Below are positions 39,974 to 50,418 of a DNA stretch of 64,000 nucleotides, piece by piece (position 1 is the first letter of the stretch; the number at the start of each line of letters is the position of its first letter). The DNA is from an uncultured Aquimarina sp. Its GTDB lineage: Bacteria; Bacteroidota; Bacteroidia; Flavobacteriales; Flavobacteriaceae. The DNA lies in the NCBI GenBank assembly GCA_947489685.1, contig CANLEM010000004.1, forward strand, positions 418,698-482,697, written 5' to 3'. The translations under genes and the position numbers were made by a program. A model generated the notes under the pieces. That model saw nothing but the letters and a program-made list of their open reading frames with translations, was not told the origin of the DNA and did not search any database.

Positions 39974-40755
39974 ACTATCTCTCCTTTAAAAACCTGTTCT
40001 GCGGGGCCTATTAAAAAAACATCTTTGTAACCACCCGCCTGAGTGTTTTTAAACGTTACTTTTAACTCCCCTCCAGGTGTCTGGATATTCACATTTTCGT
40101 CATTAGTTTGATTTGTAGCATGCATAGAAAGTGCTACTGCTGTCACCCCTGTACCACAAGACAACGTCTCATCCTCTACTCCTCTTTCATAAGTACGCAC
40201 TGCAAAGATGTTTCCGTTCTTTTTTTCTACGAAGTTCACATTACTCCCTGCCTCAAAATAAGGGGCTCCATTTCTAATTTTTCTACCCACATTTTCCACA
40301 TCAAAATCCGACAAAGCATCTACCATAGTTACATGATGAGGAGAACCGGTATCTAAAAACAAATGAGAATCATAGGTTTCTATATCCGAGACATCCTGCA
40401 TCTGTAAATACACTAATCCATCTTTAATTTCGGCCTTATGTTTTCCATCTATTGCCGTAAATGTAGCTTTATCCTCAATAACACCTAGAAAAGCTGCAAA
40501 AGCTACTAAACATCTACCTCCATTACCACACATCGAGCTTTCGTTTCCATCTGCATTAAAATAGACCATCGTGAAATCATCCTCATCATTATTAGGTTGT
40601 TCTAAAAGCATCAAACCATCTGCTCCAATACCAAATTTCCTGTCACATAACTTCTCAAATAATTTGGTATTATTTTTGGAGAGTATAGACTCACGATTAT
40701 CAATGATTACAAAATCATTCCCTGTGCCTTGATATTTATAAAATGTAATGGTCAT
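39967..40755 (-). CDS. dapF: Diaminopimelate epimerase
   Basis: It converts LL- to meso-diaminopimelate for peptidoglycan and lysine. The 262 residues contain both catalytic cysteines: SSMCGNGGRC in the N-terminal half and LSCGTG in the C-terminal half. YQGTGNDFVIID is the family start. The gene leads the dapF-GNAT-mltG operon. Confidence 0.97.
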   Translation of the reverse strand: MTITFYKYQGTGNDFVIIDNRESILSKNNTKLFEKLCDRKFGIGADGLMLLEQPNNDEDDFTMVYFNADGNESSMCGNGGRCLVAFAAFLGVIEDKATFTAIDGKHKAEIKDGLVYLQMQDVSDIETYDSHLFLDTGSPHHVTMVDALSDFDVENVGRKIRNGAPYFEAGSNVNFVEKKNGNIFAVRTYERGVEDETLSCGTGVTAVALSMHATNQTNDENVNIQTPGGELKVTFKNTQAGGYKDVFLIGPAEQVFKGEIVC

Positions 40756-40773
40756 TAGTATTCAATTATAAAA

Positions 40774-40781
40774 CAAAGGTA
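40774..40781 (-). promoter_or_regulatory. -7 promoter element of dapF
   Basis: The minus strand reads TACCTTTG (TAnnTTTG), 18 bases upstream of the dapF ATG. A matching upstream TTG is not seen. Confidence 0.45.
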
Positions 40782-40916
40782 CAAAGAATGTTTACATAAA
40801 ACTGCTGTTAATTGTGAGTTAAAAATCATAAAAAAAGTATACTATAATTGTAATTTTAATAGTTATTGATAGTCTATACATAGAGTAATAGTTAAACAGA
40901 ATAAAAAAATAAGGAG

Positions 40917-42332
40917 ATGAAAAGATTTTTGAGTTTATTGGTTGTAGCTATCCTAGCAGGAGGAATAACCCTAGGAGTCTATAAAATATTTTTAGAGCCG
41001 GAAGCTACTATAATCACCCAAAACGAAGTAGAACCAAACCTAATACCCACAACATATACTGTAGCAAATACAAACACTAGCCCTTTGGAGGCAGGTGCCG
41101 ATTTTACAATAGCAGCAGAAAAAACTGTTAATGCCGTAGTACACGTTAAACAATATGGAGTTTCTAAGACTCCAAGAAATCTTATGGAATTTTTTAGAAA
41201 TGGAGGTTCTGAAGAAAGGAGAATTCAAGGAGCTGGTTCGGGTGTAATTATAACCGAAGACGGCTATATTGTAACCAATAATCATGTGATTGACGGGGCT
41301 ACAGACCTAGAAGTTACCTTAAATAATAACAAGTCTTACAAAGCCACCGTTATTGGAACTTCACCTCAAAACGATATCGCATTAATCAAAATAGAAGCAA
41401 AAGAAAAACTCTCTTACATCCCGTTTGGAGATTCGAATACAGCAAAAATCGGAGAATGGGTGCTAGCCGTTGGTAATCCTTTTAACCTTACCTCTACAGT
41501 AACCGCTGGTATTATAAGTGCCAAATCAAGAGATCTTAATGAAGCAGATGCTAATTTTCAATCCTTTATACAAACTGATGCCGCAATCAATCCAGGAAAC
41601 AGTGGTGGTGCCCTTGTAAATGTGAGAGGCGAATTGATCGGTATAAACACGGCCATCACCTCGCAAACAGGAAGTTATGTTGGCTATGCCTTTGCCGTAC
41701 CATCTAATAACGCAAGAAAAATAGTTGAAGACATATTAGAATTTGGAGATGTACAAAAAGCAATCATTGGAGTTAATACACTGCCTATTAACCCCGCCAC
41801 AAAGAAAGAATATAACATTAGCGAATCTCAAGGAGTTATTATCGCAGGGATTGAAAATAATAGTGGTGCCGATAAGGCGGGATTAAAGGAAGGAGATCTT
41901 ATTAAAGAAATTGATGGACAACCAATAAGAAAATTTTCAGATCTAACCGGCTACGTAAACAGTAAAAGTCCTAATGATGTTATTAATGTTAAAATAATTA
42001 GAAGCACTAAAGAATTAACATTACCCGTCAAGCTTACCAAATATATCATACAACGCTATAATATTAAAGATGTAGGAGTCGAAGTTGCCAATCCCCCTGT
42101 GGATTATTTAAAAAACTTCAAACTAGATCATGGGGTTGTGATAAGCAAAGCTCTGAGCTCTAGAATGCAGAGATATAACCTTGAAGGCCTTATCATTAGT
42201 GAGATAGATGGCAAAAAAGTAAAGAATGTTCTCGAAGTAAAAGAAATTATTGAGAGCAAGTATAAAGATGAAGATATTACTATTAGTCTTATTGATCGAA
42301 ATGGCGAAAAAAGAGAGTTTGTATTTCAATAA
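40917..42332 (+). CDS. HtrA/DegQ-like periplasmic serine protease with two PDZ domains
   Basis: The 471-residue protein has an N-terminal signal anchor (about 3-23). The trypsin-like domain has the triad H123 (TNNHVID), D153 (NDIALIK) and S229 (PGNSGGALVN). PDZ1 spans about 275-375 (AGIENNSGADKAGLKEGDLI) and PDZ2 about 385-470. It handles misfolded envelope proteins. Its own terminator follows; AAGGAG occurs just before the start, one of the few SD-like sites in this window. Confidence 0.95.
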   Translation: MKRFLSLLVVAILAGGITLGVYKIFLEPEATIITQNEVEPNLIPTTYTVANTNTSPLEAGADFTIAAEKTVNAVVHVKQYGVSKTPRNLMEFFRNGGSEERRIQGAGSGVIITEDGYIVTNNHVIDGATDLEVTLNNNKSYKATVIGTSPQNDIALIKIEAKEKLSYIPFGDSNTAKIGEWVLAVGNPFNLTSTVTAGIISAKSRDLNEADANFQSFIQTDAAINPGNSGGALVNVRGELIGINTAITSQTGSYVGYAFAVPSNNARKIVEDILEFGDVQKAIIGVNTLPINPATKKEYNISESQGVIIAGIENNSGADKAGLKEGDLIKEIDGQPIRKFSDLTGYVNSKSPNDVINVKIIRSTKELTLPVKLTKYIIQRYNIKDVGVEVANPPVDYLKNFKLDHGVVISKALSSRMQRYNLEGLIISEIDGKKVKNVLEVKEIIESKYKDEDITISLIDRNGEKREFVFQ

Positions 42333-42362
42333 AATCTCTTCAAAAAACAGATATATAACAGC

Positions 42363-42398
42363 AAATCCCGTTACTATAAAAAAGTAATGGGATTTTTT
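42363..42398 (+). terminator. Intrinsic terminator after the HtrA-like gene
   Basis: The stem AAATCCCGTTACT pairs with AGTAATGGGATTT (one G-T wobble) and is followed by TTT. Confidence 0.75.
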
Positions 42399-42433
42399 AT
42401 GAAAAAAGGTTTCACGAAAACGATTGAAATATA

Positions 42434-42441
42434 TACTTTTG
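42434..42441 (+). promoter_or_regulatory. -7 promoter element of gap
   Basis: TACTTTTG matches TAnnTTTG and lies 36 bases before the ATG. The -33 region is not clear. Confidence 0.45.
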
Positions 42442-42477
42442 CACGAAATTTCAAGACTGTAAAAACACAACAATATT

Positions 42478-43926
42478 ATGAGCTCTAACGAAGTTTATGA
42501 AAAAGAACTCGCCTTTCAAGCAGACAGGCGTCGCGCAACAGTAGCATTTATCAAAACAGTAAGCGATTTATGGTATGACAATTCTATCGAATTGGTACTT
42601 TTCAGAAATCAACTAATTGATAAAAATGTAAGTGAGATTATCAATTTACATGAATATGCTGGCGAATTTGTTCAAAAACCGATCTCTATTTTTGACTCTG
42701 TAGAAATTGCACAGGCTATCAAATTAATGGATTTACCTCCGTCAAAATTAGATATAGGTAAATTAACTTACGAATATCACTTAGCAAGCGAAGAGTTTGG
42801 CTCTATAAATCGTTTTGTACAGGATAAACTTAAGGATGCCAAAGAATTTAAACCTATTTCTCCAAAAGACGTTGTACTTTATGGATTTGGTAGAATAGGG
42901 CGATTAGTTGCCAGAGAATTAATGACGATTACCGGTAAAGGAAGTCAACTTAGATTAAGAGCAATTGTCACTAGAGGAACAGTTACAGAAGAAGTCTTAG
43001 AAAAAAGAGCATCTCTTTTAAGAAACGACTCTGTACATGGTGATTTTGCAGGTACTGTAGAAACAGATATCGCGAATAGCGCTCTTATCATTAATGGCAC
43101 AACTGTACACATTATTAGCGCAAACAATCCCGAAGACATAGACTATACTGCCTACGGAATTAATGATGCACTAGTTATTGATAATACAGGAGCTTTTAGA
43201 GATAATGAGGCCTTAAGTAGACATTTGACTGCAAAAGGAATCGACAAAGTATTACTTACCGCTCCAGGAAAAGGTGTTCCTAATATTGTACACGGTGTAA
43301 ATCACAAAGAACACGATCCTGATAAAGTAAATATATTTTCTGCAGCTTCTTGTACAACTAATGCGATCACGCCTATTTTACAGGCTGTAGACGATAGTTT
43401 TGGTGTTATTAATGGGCACTTAGAAACTATTCATGCATATACTAATGATCAGAACCTAGTTGATAATATGCATAAAAAGTACCGAAGAGGTCGCGCAGCT
43501 GCATTAAATATGGTTATTACCGAAACTGGTGCAGGAAAAGCTGTTTCTAAAGCACTACCAAGTTTTGAAGGTAAACTAACTTCTAACGCGATTCGAGTTC
43601 CTGTTCCTAATGGATCTTTGGCTATTCTTAATCTTAATTTAGAAAAGAAAGCCTCTAAAGAAAGTATGAATGCAGTAATCAAAAAATATGCTCTAGAAGG
43701 CAACTTGGTTGAGCAAATTAAATACTCTTTAGATAACGAGTTAGTATCTTCAGATATTGTTGGCTCTTCTGCTCCTTCAATTTATGATAGCAATGCAACT
43801 ATAGTAGATCCTAAAGGTCAAAATACCGTGTTATATGTATGGTATGATAACGAATATGGATACAGCCATCAAGTTATAAGATTATCGAAATATATTGCCA
43901 AAGTAAGACGTTTTACCTATTACTAA
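42478..43926 (+). CDS. gap: Glyceraldehyde-3-phosphate dehydrogenase, N-terminally extended form
   Basis: It oxidises glyceraldehyde 3-phosphate in glycolysis or the reverse in gluconeogenesis. The 482 residues exceed the usual 330-340 by about 130: residues 1-128 are a helical extension without recognised domain, and the NAD-binding GFGRIGR begins at 136. The catalytic cysteine is C292 in SAASCTTNAITP. A long form is known in Bacteroidetes. It is monocistronic with its own promoter element and terminator. Confidence 0.95.
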   Translation: MSSNEVYEKELAFQADRRRATVAFIKTVSDLWYDNSIELVLFRNQLIDKNVSEIINLHEYAGEFVQKPISIFDSVEIAQAIKLMDLPPSKLDIGKLTYEYHLASEEFGSINRFVQDKLKDAKEFKPISPKDVVLYGFGRIGRLVARELMTITGKGSQLRLRAIVTRGTVTEEVLEKRASLLRNDSVHGDFAGTVETDIANSALIINGTTVHIISANNPEDIDYTAYGINDALVIDNTGAFRDNEALSRHLTAKGIDKVLLTAPGKGVPNIVHGVNHKEHDPDKVNIFSAASCTTNAITPILQAVDDSFGVINGHLETIHAYTNDQNLVDNMHKKYRRGRAAALNMVITETGAGKAVSKALPSFEGKLTSNAIRVPVPNGSLAILNLNLEKKASKESMNAVIKKYALEGNLVEQIKYSLDNELVSSDIVGSSAPSIYDSNATIVDPKGQNTVLYVWYDNEYGYSHQVIRLSKYIAKVRRFTYY

Positions 43927-43945
43927 TAATAAAGCACATAAAACA

Positions 43946-43979
43946 AAAAGGGTCGTTATACTTAACGACCCTTTTTTAT
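43946..43979 (+). terminator. Intrinsic terminator after gap
   Basis: A perfect 13-bp stem (AAAAGGGTCGTTA with TAACGACCCTTTT, 4-base loop) followed by a T run. Confidence 0.88.
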
Positions 43980-44264
43980 TTTATAAAACTTCATCAAAAC
44001 AAGCCCCGCCCATCTATTATTCTATATAATTTCTAAAGGAACATAGACATCTTTTTACAAAAAACACAACAGGTTGATAATCAAAAATATAGCGTTAAAT
44101 TATATACGTTGTAATTTCTTACAAAAAAAACTTTATAATTACCCACAATATCGTACATTTATTACCGTTACAGAAGCAATTAACCATAAACAAAAGTCAT
44201 AGCTACATTAAGGTAAGTCACAAATTATACGTTCGATAATTGTCTTATCTTAATACCATAAAAG
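43980..44264. other. AT-rich intergenic stretch, nothing recognised
   Basis: Between the gap terminator and the promoter element of the next gene no frame longer than a few dozen codons, no repeat and no RNA motif could be supported. It may hold regulatory sites for the coiled-coil membrane protein downstream. Confidence 0.4.
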
Positions 44265-44272
44265 TAACTTTG
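44265..44272 (+). promoter_or_regulatory. -7 promoter element of the coiled-coil membrane protein gene
   Basis: TAACTTTG matches TAnnTTTG. A TTG at 44240-44242 is 22 bases upstream, slightly beyond the usual spacer. The leader to the ATG is about 35 bases. Confidence 0.45.
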
Positions 44273-44310
44273 ATTTTTGGACATAATTACCAAAAAATAA
44301 GATTATTCAC

Positions 44311-44931
44311 ATGAAATTACCACAGTACCTATTAGCTTTTACCATACTATTATTTTCTTTTTCTACAAGAGCGCTTGCCCAAGAAGAAAGCCTTACCGCA
44401 GAACAAGCTTTGCAACAAGAAAGTATCAAAGGACAATTTGATGTGGTAATAAGAAAATCTGGAAGATACCAAGAATATAAGGTTGTAAAACAAGTATGGT
44501 TAAACAAACTAAAAGCCAATACTATTGATTCTATTAAAACTTTAGAGTCTAAATTAAACACTTCTAATCTCCAAATATCGGAGCAAAAATCCACTATTGC
44601 CAGTCTTAATGAATCATTGGCCAAGACAAATGAAAACCTTGCTTCTGTTACCGGAGAAAAGGACAGTATGAGTTTTATGGGGGCATCTGTCACCAAATCA
44701 AGTTACAAGACTGTAATGTGGCTTATCGTTGGTGGGTTATTATTATTTCTAGGCTTCTTTATCTACAAATTCAGAAACAGTAATGCCGTAACCGTGCAAG
44801 CCAAAAAGGCTCTAGCCGAAACTGAAGCAGAGTTTGAAGATCACCGTCGTAGAGCATTGGAACGAGAACAAAAAGTAATGCGTAAACTTCAGGATGAAAT
44901 CAACAAACAACGTAAAGCTGGTGCTAAGTAA
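44311..44931 (+). CDS. Membrane protein with extracytoplasmic and cytoplasmic coiled coils, upstream of trmD
   Basis: The 206-residue protein has a signal peptide ending in ALAQ (about residue 24), a coiled coil at about 70-115, a transmembrane helix at about 134-154 (VMWLIVGGLLLFLGFFIYKF), and a charged helical tail at 160-206. The homologue in many Bacteroidetes genomes is labelled a tRNA methyltransferase only because it neighbours trmD; nothing in it looks like a methyltransferase. The role is unknown, and it might organise an envelope structure. Confidence 0.8.
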   Translation: MKLPQYLLAFTILLFSFSTRALAQEESLTAEQALQQESIKGQFDVVIRKSGRYQEYKVVKQVWLNKLKANTIDSIKTLESKLNTSNLQISEQKSTIASLNESLAKTNENLASVTGEKDSMSFMGASVTKSSYKTVMWLIVGGLLLFLGFFIYKFRNSNAVTVQAKKALAETEAEFEDHRRRALEREQKVMRKLQDEINKQRKAGAK

Positions 44932-44996
44932 TTCTTATTTCTAGATTTTTATTAGATTCTTTTGCATCTTTGCATCCTTAGAGAAATTGAAGAAAG

Positions 44997-45674
44997 ATGC
45001 GTATAGATATTATTACTGTTGTACCCGACATTCTAAAAAGCCCGTTTGAAGCTTCTATAATGAAACGGTCAATTGAGAAAGGTCTTGTAGAAGTTCATCT
45101 ACATAATTTAAGAGATTATACCACCAATAATTACAAGCAAGTTGATGACTATCAATTTGGAGGAGGTGCCGGAATGGTAATGATGATAGAACCTATCGAT
45201 AAATGCATTTCTAAATTAAAATCTGAGAGGGACTACGAAGAAGTTATTTATATGACTCCCGATGGAGCAACGCTAAATCAAAGTATTGCAAATCAATTAT
45301 CACTTAAAGGAAACATCATAATTCTTTGCGGGCATTATAAAGGAGTCGATCAACGTGTACGAGATCATTTTGTAACCAAAGAAATATCTGTAGGAGATTA
45401 TGTGCTTTCTGGAGGCGAGTTAGGAGCACTAATTCTTTGCGATGCGATCATTCGACTGATCCCAGGTGTATTAGGAAATGAGACTTCTGCCCTAACGGAT
45501 TCGTTTCAGGATAATTTGTTAGCCCCTCCTATCTATACACGTCCGGCAGAATACAAAGGCTGGGCAGTACCAGAAGTTCTTACTTCTGGAAATTTTCCCA
45601 AAATAGAGGAATGGAGAGAAGAACAAGCCTATCAAAGAACCAAAGAACGCCGTCCTGATTTATTAGACGATTAA
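44997..45674 (+). CDS. trmD: tRNA (guanosine(37)-N1)-methyltransferase
   Basis: It methylates G37 of tRNAs with a G at 36, preventing +1 frameshifts. The 225-residue SPOUT protein has FGGGAGMVM (about 54-62), [13 protein letters not shown], and [18 protein letters not shown], which form the trefoil knot and SAM site. It precedes rplS, the usual order, but rplS has its own promoter here. The gap from the coiled-coil gene is 65 bases. Confidence 0.97.
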   Translation: MRIDIITVVPDILKSPFEASIMKRSIEKGLVEVHLHNLRDYTTNNYKQVDDYQFGGGAGMVMMIEPIDKCISKLKSERDYEEVIYMTPDGATLNQSIANQLSLKGNIIILCGHYKGVDQRVRDHFVTKEISVGDYVLSGGELGALILCDAIIRLIPGVLGNETSALTDSFQDNLLAPPIYTRPAEYKGWAVPEVLTSGNFPKIEEWREEQAYQRTKERRPDLLDD

Positions 45675-45701
45675 TTCCTGATAATAAATCCTTTAAAAAT
45701 G

Positions 45702-45731
45702 TTGCAGATAATCAAATAATACTTATTTTTG
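45702..45731 (+). promoter_or_regulatory. Promoter of rplS
   Basis: TTG (45702-45704), a 19-base spacer and TATTTTTG (45724-45731) make one of the cleanest Bacteroidetes promoters of the window. The leader to the rplS ATG is about 70 bases. Confidence 0.7.
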
Positions 45732-45805
45732 CACCCTGATTAGAACAACCTCTGGCGAGAATCGTGAACGTTGCTTTAATAAAATCAATAGAAACTATAT
45801 CGAAA

Positions 45806-46156
45806 ATGGAAGATTTAGTAAAATTCGTTCAAGACGAGTTTGTAACAACAAAAGAATTTCCTGAATTCTCAGCAGGTGATACAATTACTGTATACTATGA
45901 AATTAAGGAAGGAAACAAAACACGTACACAGTTTTTTAGAGGAGTAGTAATCCAAAGAAGAGGTTCTGGATCAACAGAAACTTTTACAATTAGAAAAATG
46001 TCTGGTACAGTAGGTGTTGAGCGTATTTTCCCAATCAATTTACCGGCACTTCAAAAAATCGAAGTAAACAAAAGAGGTAAGGTTCGTAGAGCTCGTATCT
46101 TCTACTTTAGAGGACTTACAGGTAAAAAAGCTCGTATTAGAGAAAAAAGAAACTAA
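45806..46156 (+). CDS. rplS: 50S ribosomal protein L19
   Basis: The 116-residue protein lies at the 30S-50S interface. It starts MEDLVKFVQDEF, as L19 proteins of this phylum do; the 14 codons from an upstream GTG in the same frame are therefore part of the leader. GDTITVYYEIKEGNKTRTQ, FRGVVIQRRGSG and VERIFPI are universal L19 blocks. A terminator with a G-T rich stem follows. Confidence 0.97.
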   Translation: MEDLVKFVQDEFVTTKEFPEFSAGDTITVYYEIKEGNKTRTQFFRGVVIQRRGSGSTETFTIRKMSGTVGVERIFPINLPALQKIEVNKRGKVRRARIFYFRGLTGKKARIREKRN

Positions 46157-46175
46157 TATTTGGTTTTATATAAAG

Positions 46176-46205
46176 AAAAAGGTTGCCTAACGGCGGCCTT
46201 TTTTT
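46176..46205 (+). terminator. Intrinsic terminator after rplS
   Basis: AAAAAGGTTGCC pairs with GGCGGCCTTTTT through two G-T wobbles, with a TAAC loop and a trailing T run. Confidence 0.8.
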
Positions 46206-46406
46206 ATGAACAAAAGTTAATAACTCAAGTTCATAAACGGTTGATAACTAATAAAATAAGAATTATTGATCGTTTAAGCAAATTTCCTTATTTTTATACT
46301 AAGAAATTACATGTTTTAGTGATGACACAAGGATTCCGATATATGTAATTCACACAATACGTTCTTTGAACATTATAAGACCAATTTGAAATTAAAATAA
46401 ATATAG

Positions 46407-46697
46407 AACGAAAGTTATTTTTTTGAGTACATCCTTGAAATAACTTTAAAGGGTTTACTTTAAAATCATTTCAAAATGAAATTCAAAGGAAAAAATTAAG
46501 TTTTGACACCTTTTTAATTTTAGATGGCATTAGACTATTCGGATGATAAATTGAAAATTACAATAGTAATACACAAAATCAGACATTCGTATTAGTCGTA
46601 TGAGTAGCATTAGATCATATCAGATGATTCATTTGATAAATTTAAACCTACTCAACTCCGGAAGTAAAACTTGTGGTATAAATTAACGAAAGTTATT
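46407..46697. repeat. Short direct repeats within the rplS-icd gap
   Basis: The 13-base AACGAAAGTTATT is present exactly at both ends of this interval (46407-46419 and 46685-46697). A diverged pair of about 38 bases sharing GCATTAGA and GATGAT starts at 46527 and 46607, 80 bases apart. Confidence 0.5.
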
Positions 46698-46743
46698 ATT
46701 TTATTGCGGGTAAAACAGCTAACATAAGATTATTATTTCCGAT

Positions 46744-46785
46744 AAAGCCATATCAAAATATTCGTATTCTTGATATGGCTTTTTA
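46744..46785 (+). terminator. Strong intrinsic terminator with TTCG tetraloop
   Basis: AAAGCCATATCAA pairs perfectly with TTGATATGGCTTT (13 bp). Inside it AATA pairs with TATT around a TTCG loop, with one bulged C, and a T run follows. No gene in the preceding 580 bases explains it. Confidence 0.85.
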
Positions 46786-46903
46786 ATTTTTGACCAAAAT
46801 CATAAAAAAACAAAACTATTTTTTCTTACCCCGCATTATATCCTTTTTAATTTTCAAGAAATTATAATTCAAATCCTTTAACGCAAAACTAACATCAAGT
46901 AGG

Positions 46904-46934
46904 TTGCATTTACTTGACTAGATTTGTATCTTCG
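46904..46934 (+). promoter_or_regulatory. Probable promoter of icd with long leader
   Basis: TTG (46904-46906), a 20-base spacer and TATCTTCG (46927-46934, one mismatch to TAnnTTTG). The leader to the icd ATG would be about 195 bases and contains the 10-bp inverted repeat TATTGCAAAA/TTTTGCAATA at 46960-46985. Confidence 0.45.
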
Positions 46935-47130
46935 CGCTCGGAAATTCTATGACCAATACTATTGCAAAACAGATCTTTTGCAATAATACCTAGATGTATT
47001 ATCAATATTGTTTGTCTTAGAAAACTGAAACGACTAACTATTCTTCAAGACAATAGTTCAGCAATAAATAAAGGGATATTAATAATCACTAGGTTTTGAT
47101 TAAAATAAAGTCCCCTTAATAAAAAACTAA

Positions 47131-49356
<2,226 letters not shown>

Positions 49357-49380
49357 ATTTTCTAAGAAAAATATGCTTTT

Positions 49381-49416
49381 AAAAGCCTGTGAATTTCATT
49401 CACAGGCTTTTTTTAT
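49381..49416 (+). terminator. Intrinsic terminator after icd
   Basis: A perfect 13-bp stem (AAAAGCCTGTGAA with TTCACAGGCTTTT, 5-base loop) followed by a T run. Confidence 0.88.
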
Positions 49417-49446
49417 ACTTTAAATTATTTTTTTTTCAACACACCA

Positions 49447-49722
49447 ATGCAACCTTTTCTTTTATTATTTGGGGAATTGAACTTAAAATCTATTATAAAA
49501 TTTCACCCTTCCGTGGATATTGGATACACAATTATGCTTTTTGATATATCAGGAACAAATATTTCAGATTCGAGTAATACTCAACATGGTTTTAACCTAA
49601 ATTTTGGAATAGCATATGATATCTTCAAAAATATTTTTGCACAAGTACAAGATAATGTACCAGATATTAAATTTAATACTAATATAAATATTTTAAAAAT
49701 CGGATTAGGATATCGGCTATAA
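49447..49722 (+). pseudogene. C-terminal remnant of an outer-membrane beta-barrel protein
   Basis: The 91-residue frame lacks a signal peptide. From about residue 45 it shows alternating barrel strands (GFNLNFGIAYDIF, IFAQVQ, NINILKIGLGYRL) that end in the closing motif of porin-family proteins, a terminal aromatic-rich strand with GYRL. The start of a normal 180-220 residue barrel protein is missing, so this is most likely a broken gene left after deletion. The terminator of icd directly upstream leaves little room for a promoter. Confidence 0.5.
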
Positions 49723-49922
49723 TAGCATACGAGCAGAATGCGTAAATTATATTAAATACAATTTATGCAGCATTATAATTCCAAAAAAGAAATTCGAAAA
49801 TAAAACTACAAGCATCAAATTACGACTACTTTGTTTTCTATAAATCTTCTTTTTCTATTTTTAGGCACAGAAATTGATAGGTAGTATACTTATAATTAAA
49901 TATTTTTTTAAGAAGGCCCCAA

Positions 49923-50087
49923 ATGAAAAACAAAAGCACAGTACAAACCAAAAAAATCAATTCTGCCTATGTATTTTCAGAAAACAACCAGGTATATGTT
50001 AAATCTGATACCAGTAGTCAATCCAGAAGTAGTCATAATATACACTCCAAAAAATGGGTGCCCATTAGCTTTTGCTGGAAACCTTAA
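49923..50087 (+). CDS. Possible small protein of 54 residues
   Basis: It starts ATG and ends TAA, with the sequence beginning MKNKSTVQTKKINSAYVF and ending KKWVPISFCWKP. It is basic, has no signal peptide and no membrane helix. The composition is protein-like, with a serine-rich centre and an aromatic C-terminus rather than simple AT-rich drift. No family is recognised. AAGGCCCC lies just upstream but is not a clear ribosome site. Confidence 0.35.
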   Translation: MKNKSTVQTKKINSAYVFSENNQVYVKSDTSSQSRSSHNIHSKKWVPISFCWKP

Positions 50088-50352
50088 TTAAGAAATTATA
50101 GCCATACATAAATGGATAGCTACGTAATTTGTTAGATTTTTTGCGATACTATAAATTATAGGCAGTATGTTTTTTACTTATATTCCTATTTTTATATTTC
50201 CTTAAAAACGTTTAATAGGTAATTAAGCTAGGCTAATTTATATATTCTTTATCAGAAGGGGTAACTACATAGTGACCTTGCATCATGATAAGTACTATAA
50301 TAAATAACATATATTTAAGGTGCGCATACTGTAGTTTAAGGTGATTATTTAG

Positions 50353-50360
50353 TACATTTG
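50353..50360 (+). promoter_or_regulatory. -7 promoter element of the TonB receptor-DUF4249 operon
   Basis: TACATTTG matches TAnnTTTG, about 58 bases before the first codon. A clear -33 element was not found. Confidence 0.45.
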
Positions 50361-50418
50361 AAATAGTTACATTTCCAAAAACACCTTCCTAACCTTACAA
50401 TTCTTAAAAATATTGCTT

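Larger units (their letters stand above)
46349..46785 (+). ncRNA. Candidate structured RNA between rplS and icd
   Basis: This stretch has no credible protein frame yet lies between the rplS terminator and a second, very strong terminator. It starts with GTTCTTTGAACAT (46361-46373), similar to the boxA antitermination site of rRNA leaders. AACGAAAGTTATT occurs exactly at 46407-46419 and again at 46685-46697. A partly conserved unit beginning GCATTAGA recurs at 46527 and 46607. It could be a non-coding RNA, an unusual icd leader or a remnant of an rRNA leader; no known RNA family was recognised. Confidence 0.35.
49723..50412. other. Intergenic stretch with one possible small gene
   Basis: Apart from the 54-residue frame listed separately at 49923-50087 and the promoter element at 50353, this 690-base stretch shows no gene, RNA or repeat that can be supported. 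It is strongly AT-rich, and joins the barrel remnant to a TonB receptor operon, which suggests past deletion or insertion here. Confidence 0.4.

Noticed and set aside
46160..46348. A 62-codon frame after rplS
   Set aside because: It runs straight through the rplS terminator, starts immediately after the stop and has no recognisable protein pattern; it is read-through of non-coding sequence.
46600..46700. A 5S rRNA fragment in the rplS-icd gap (ACTCCGGAAGTAAAAC)
   Set aside because: The likeness to the 5S segment with GAAGT is too short and the conserved 3' part found at the window end is missing.
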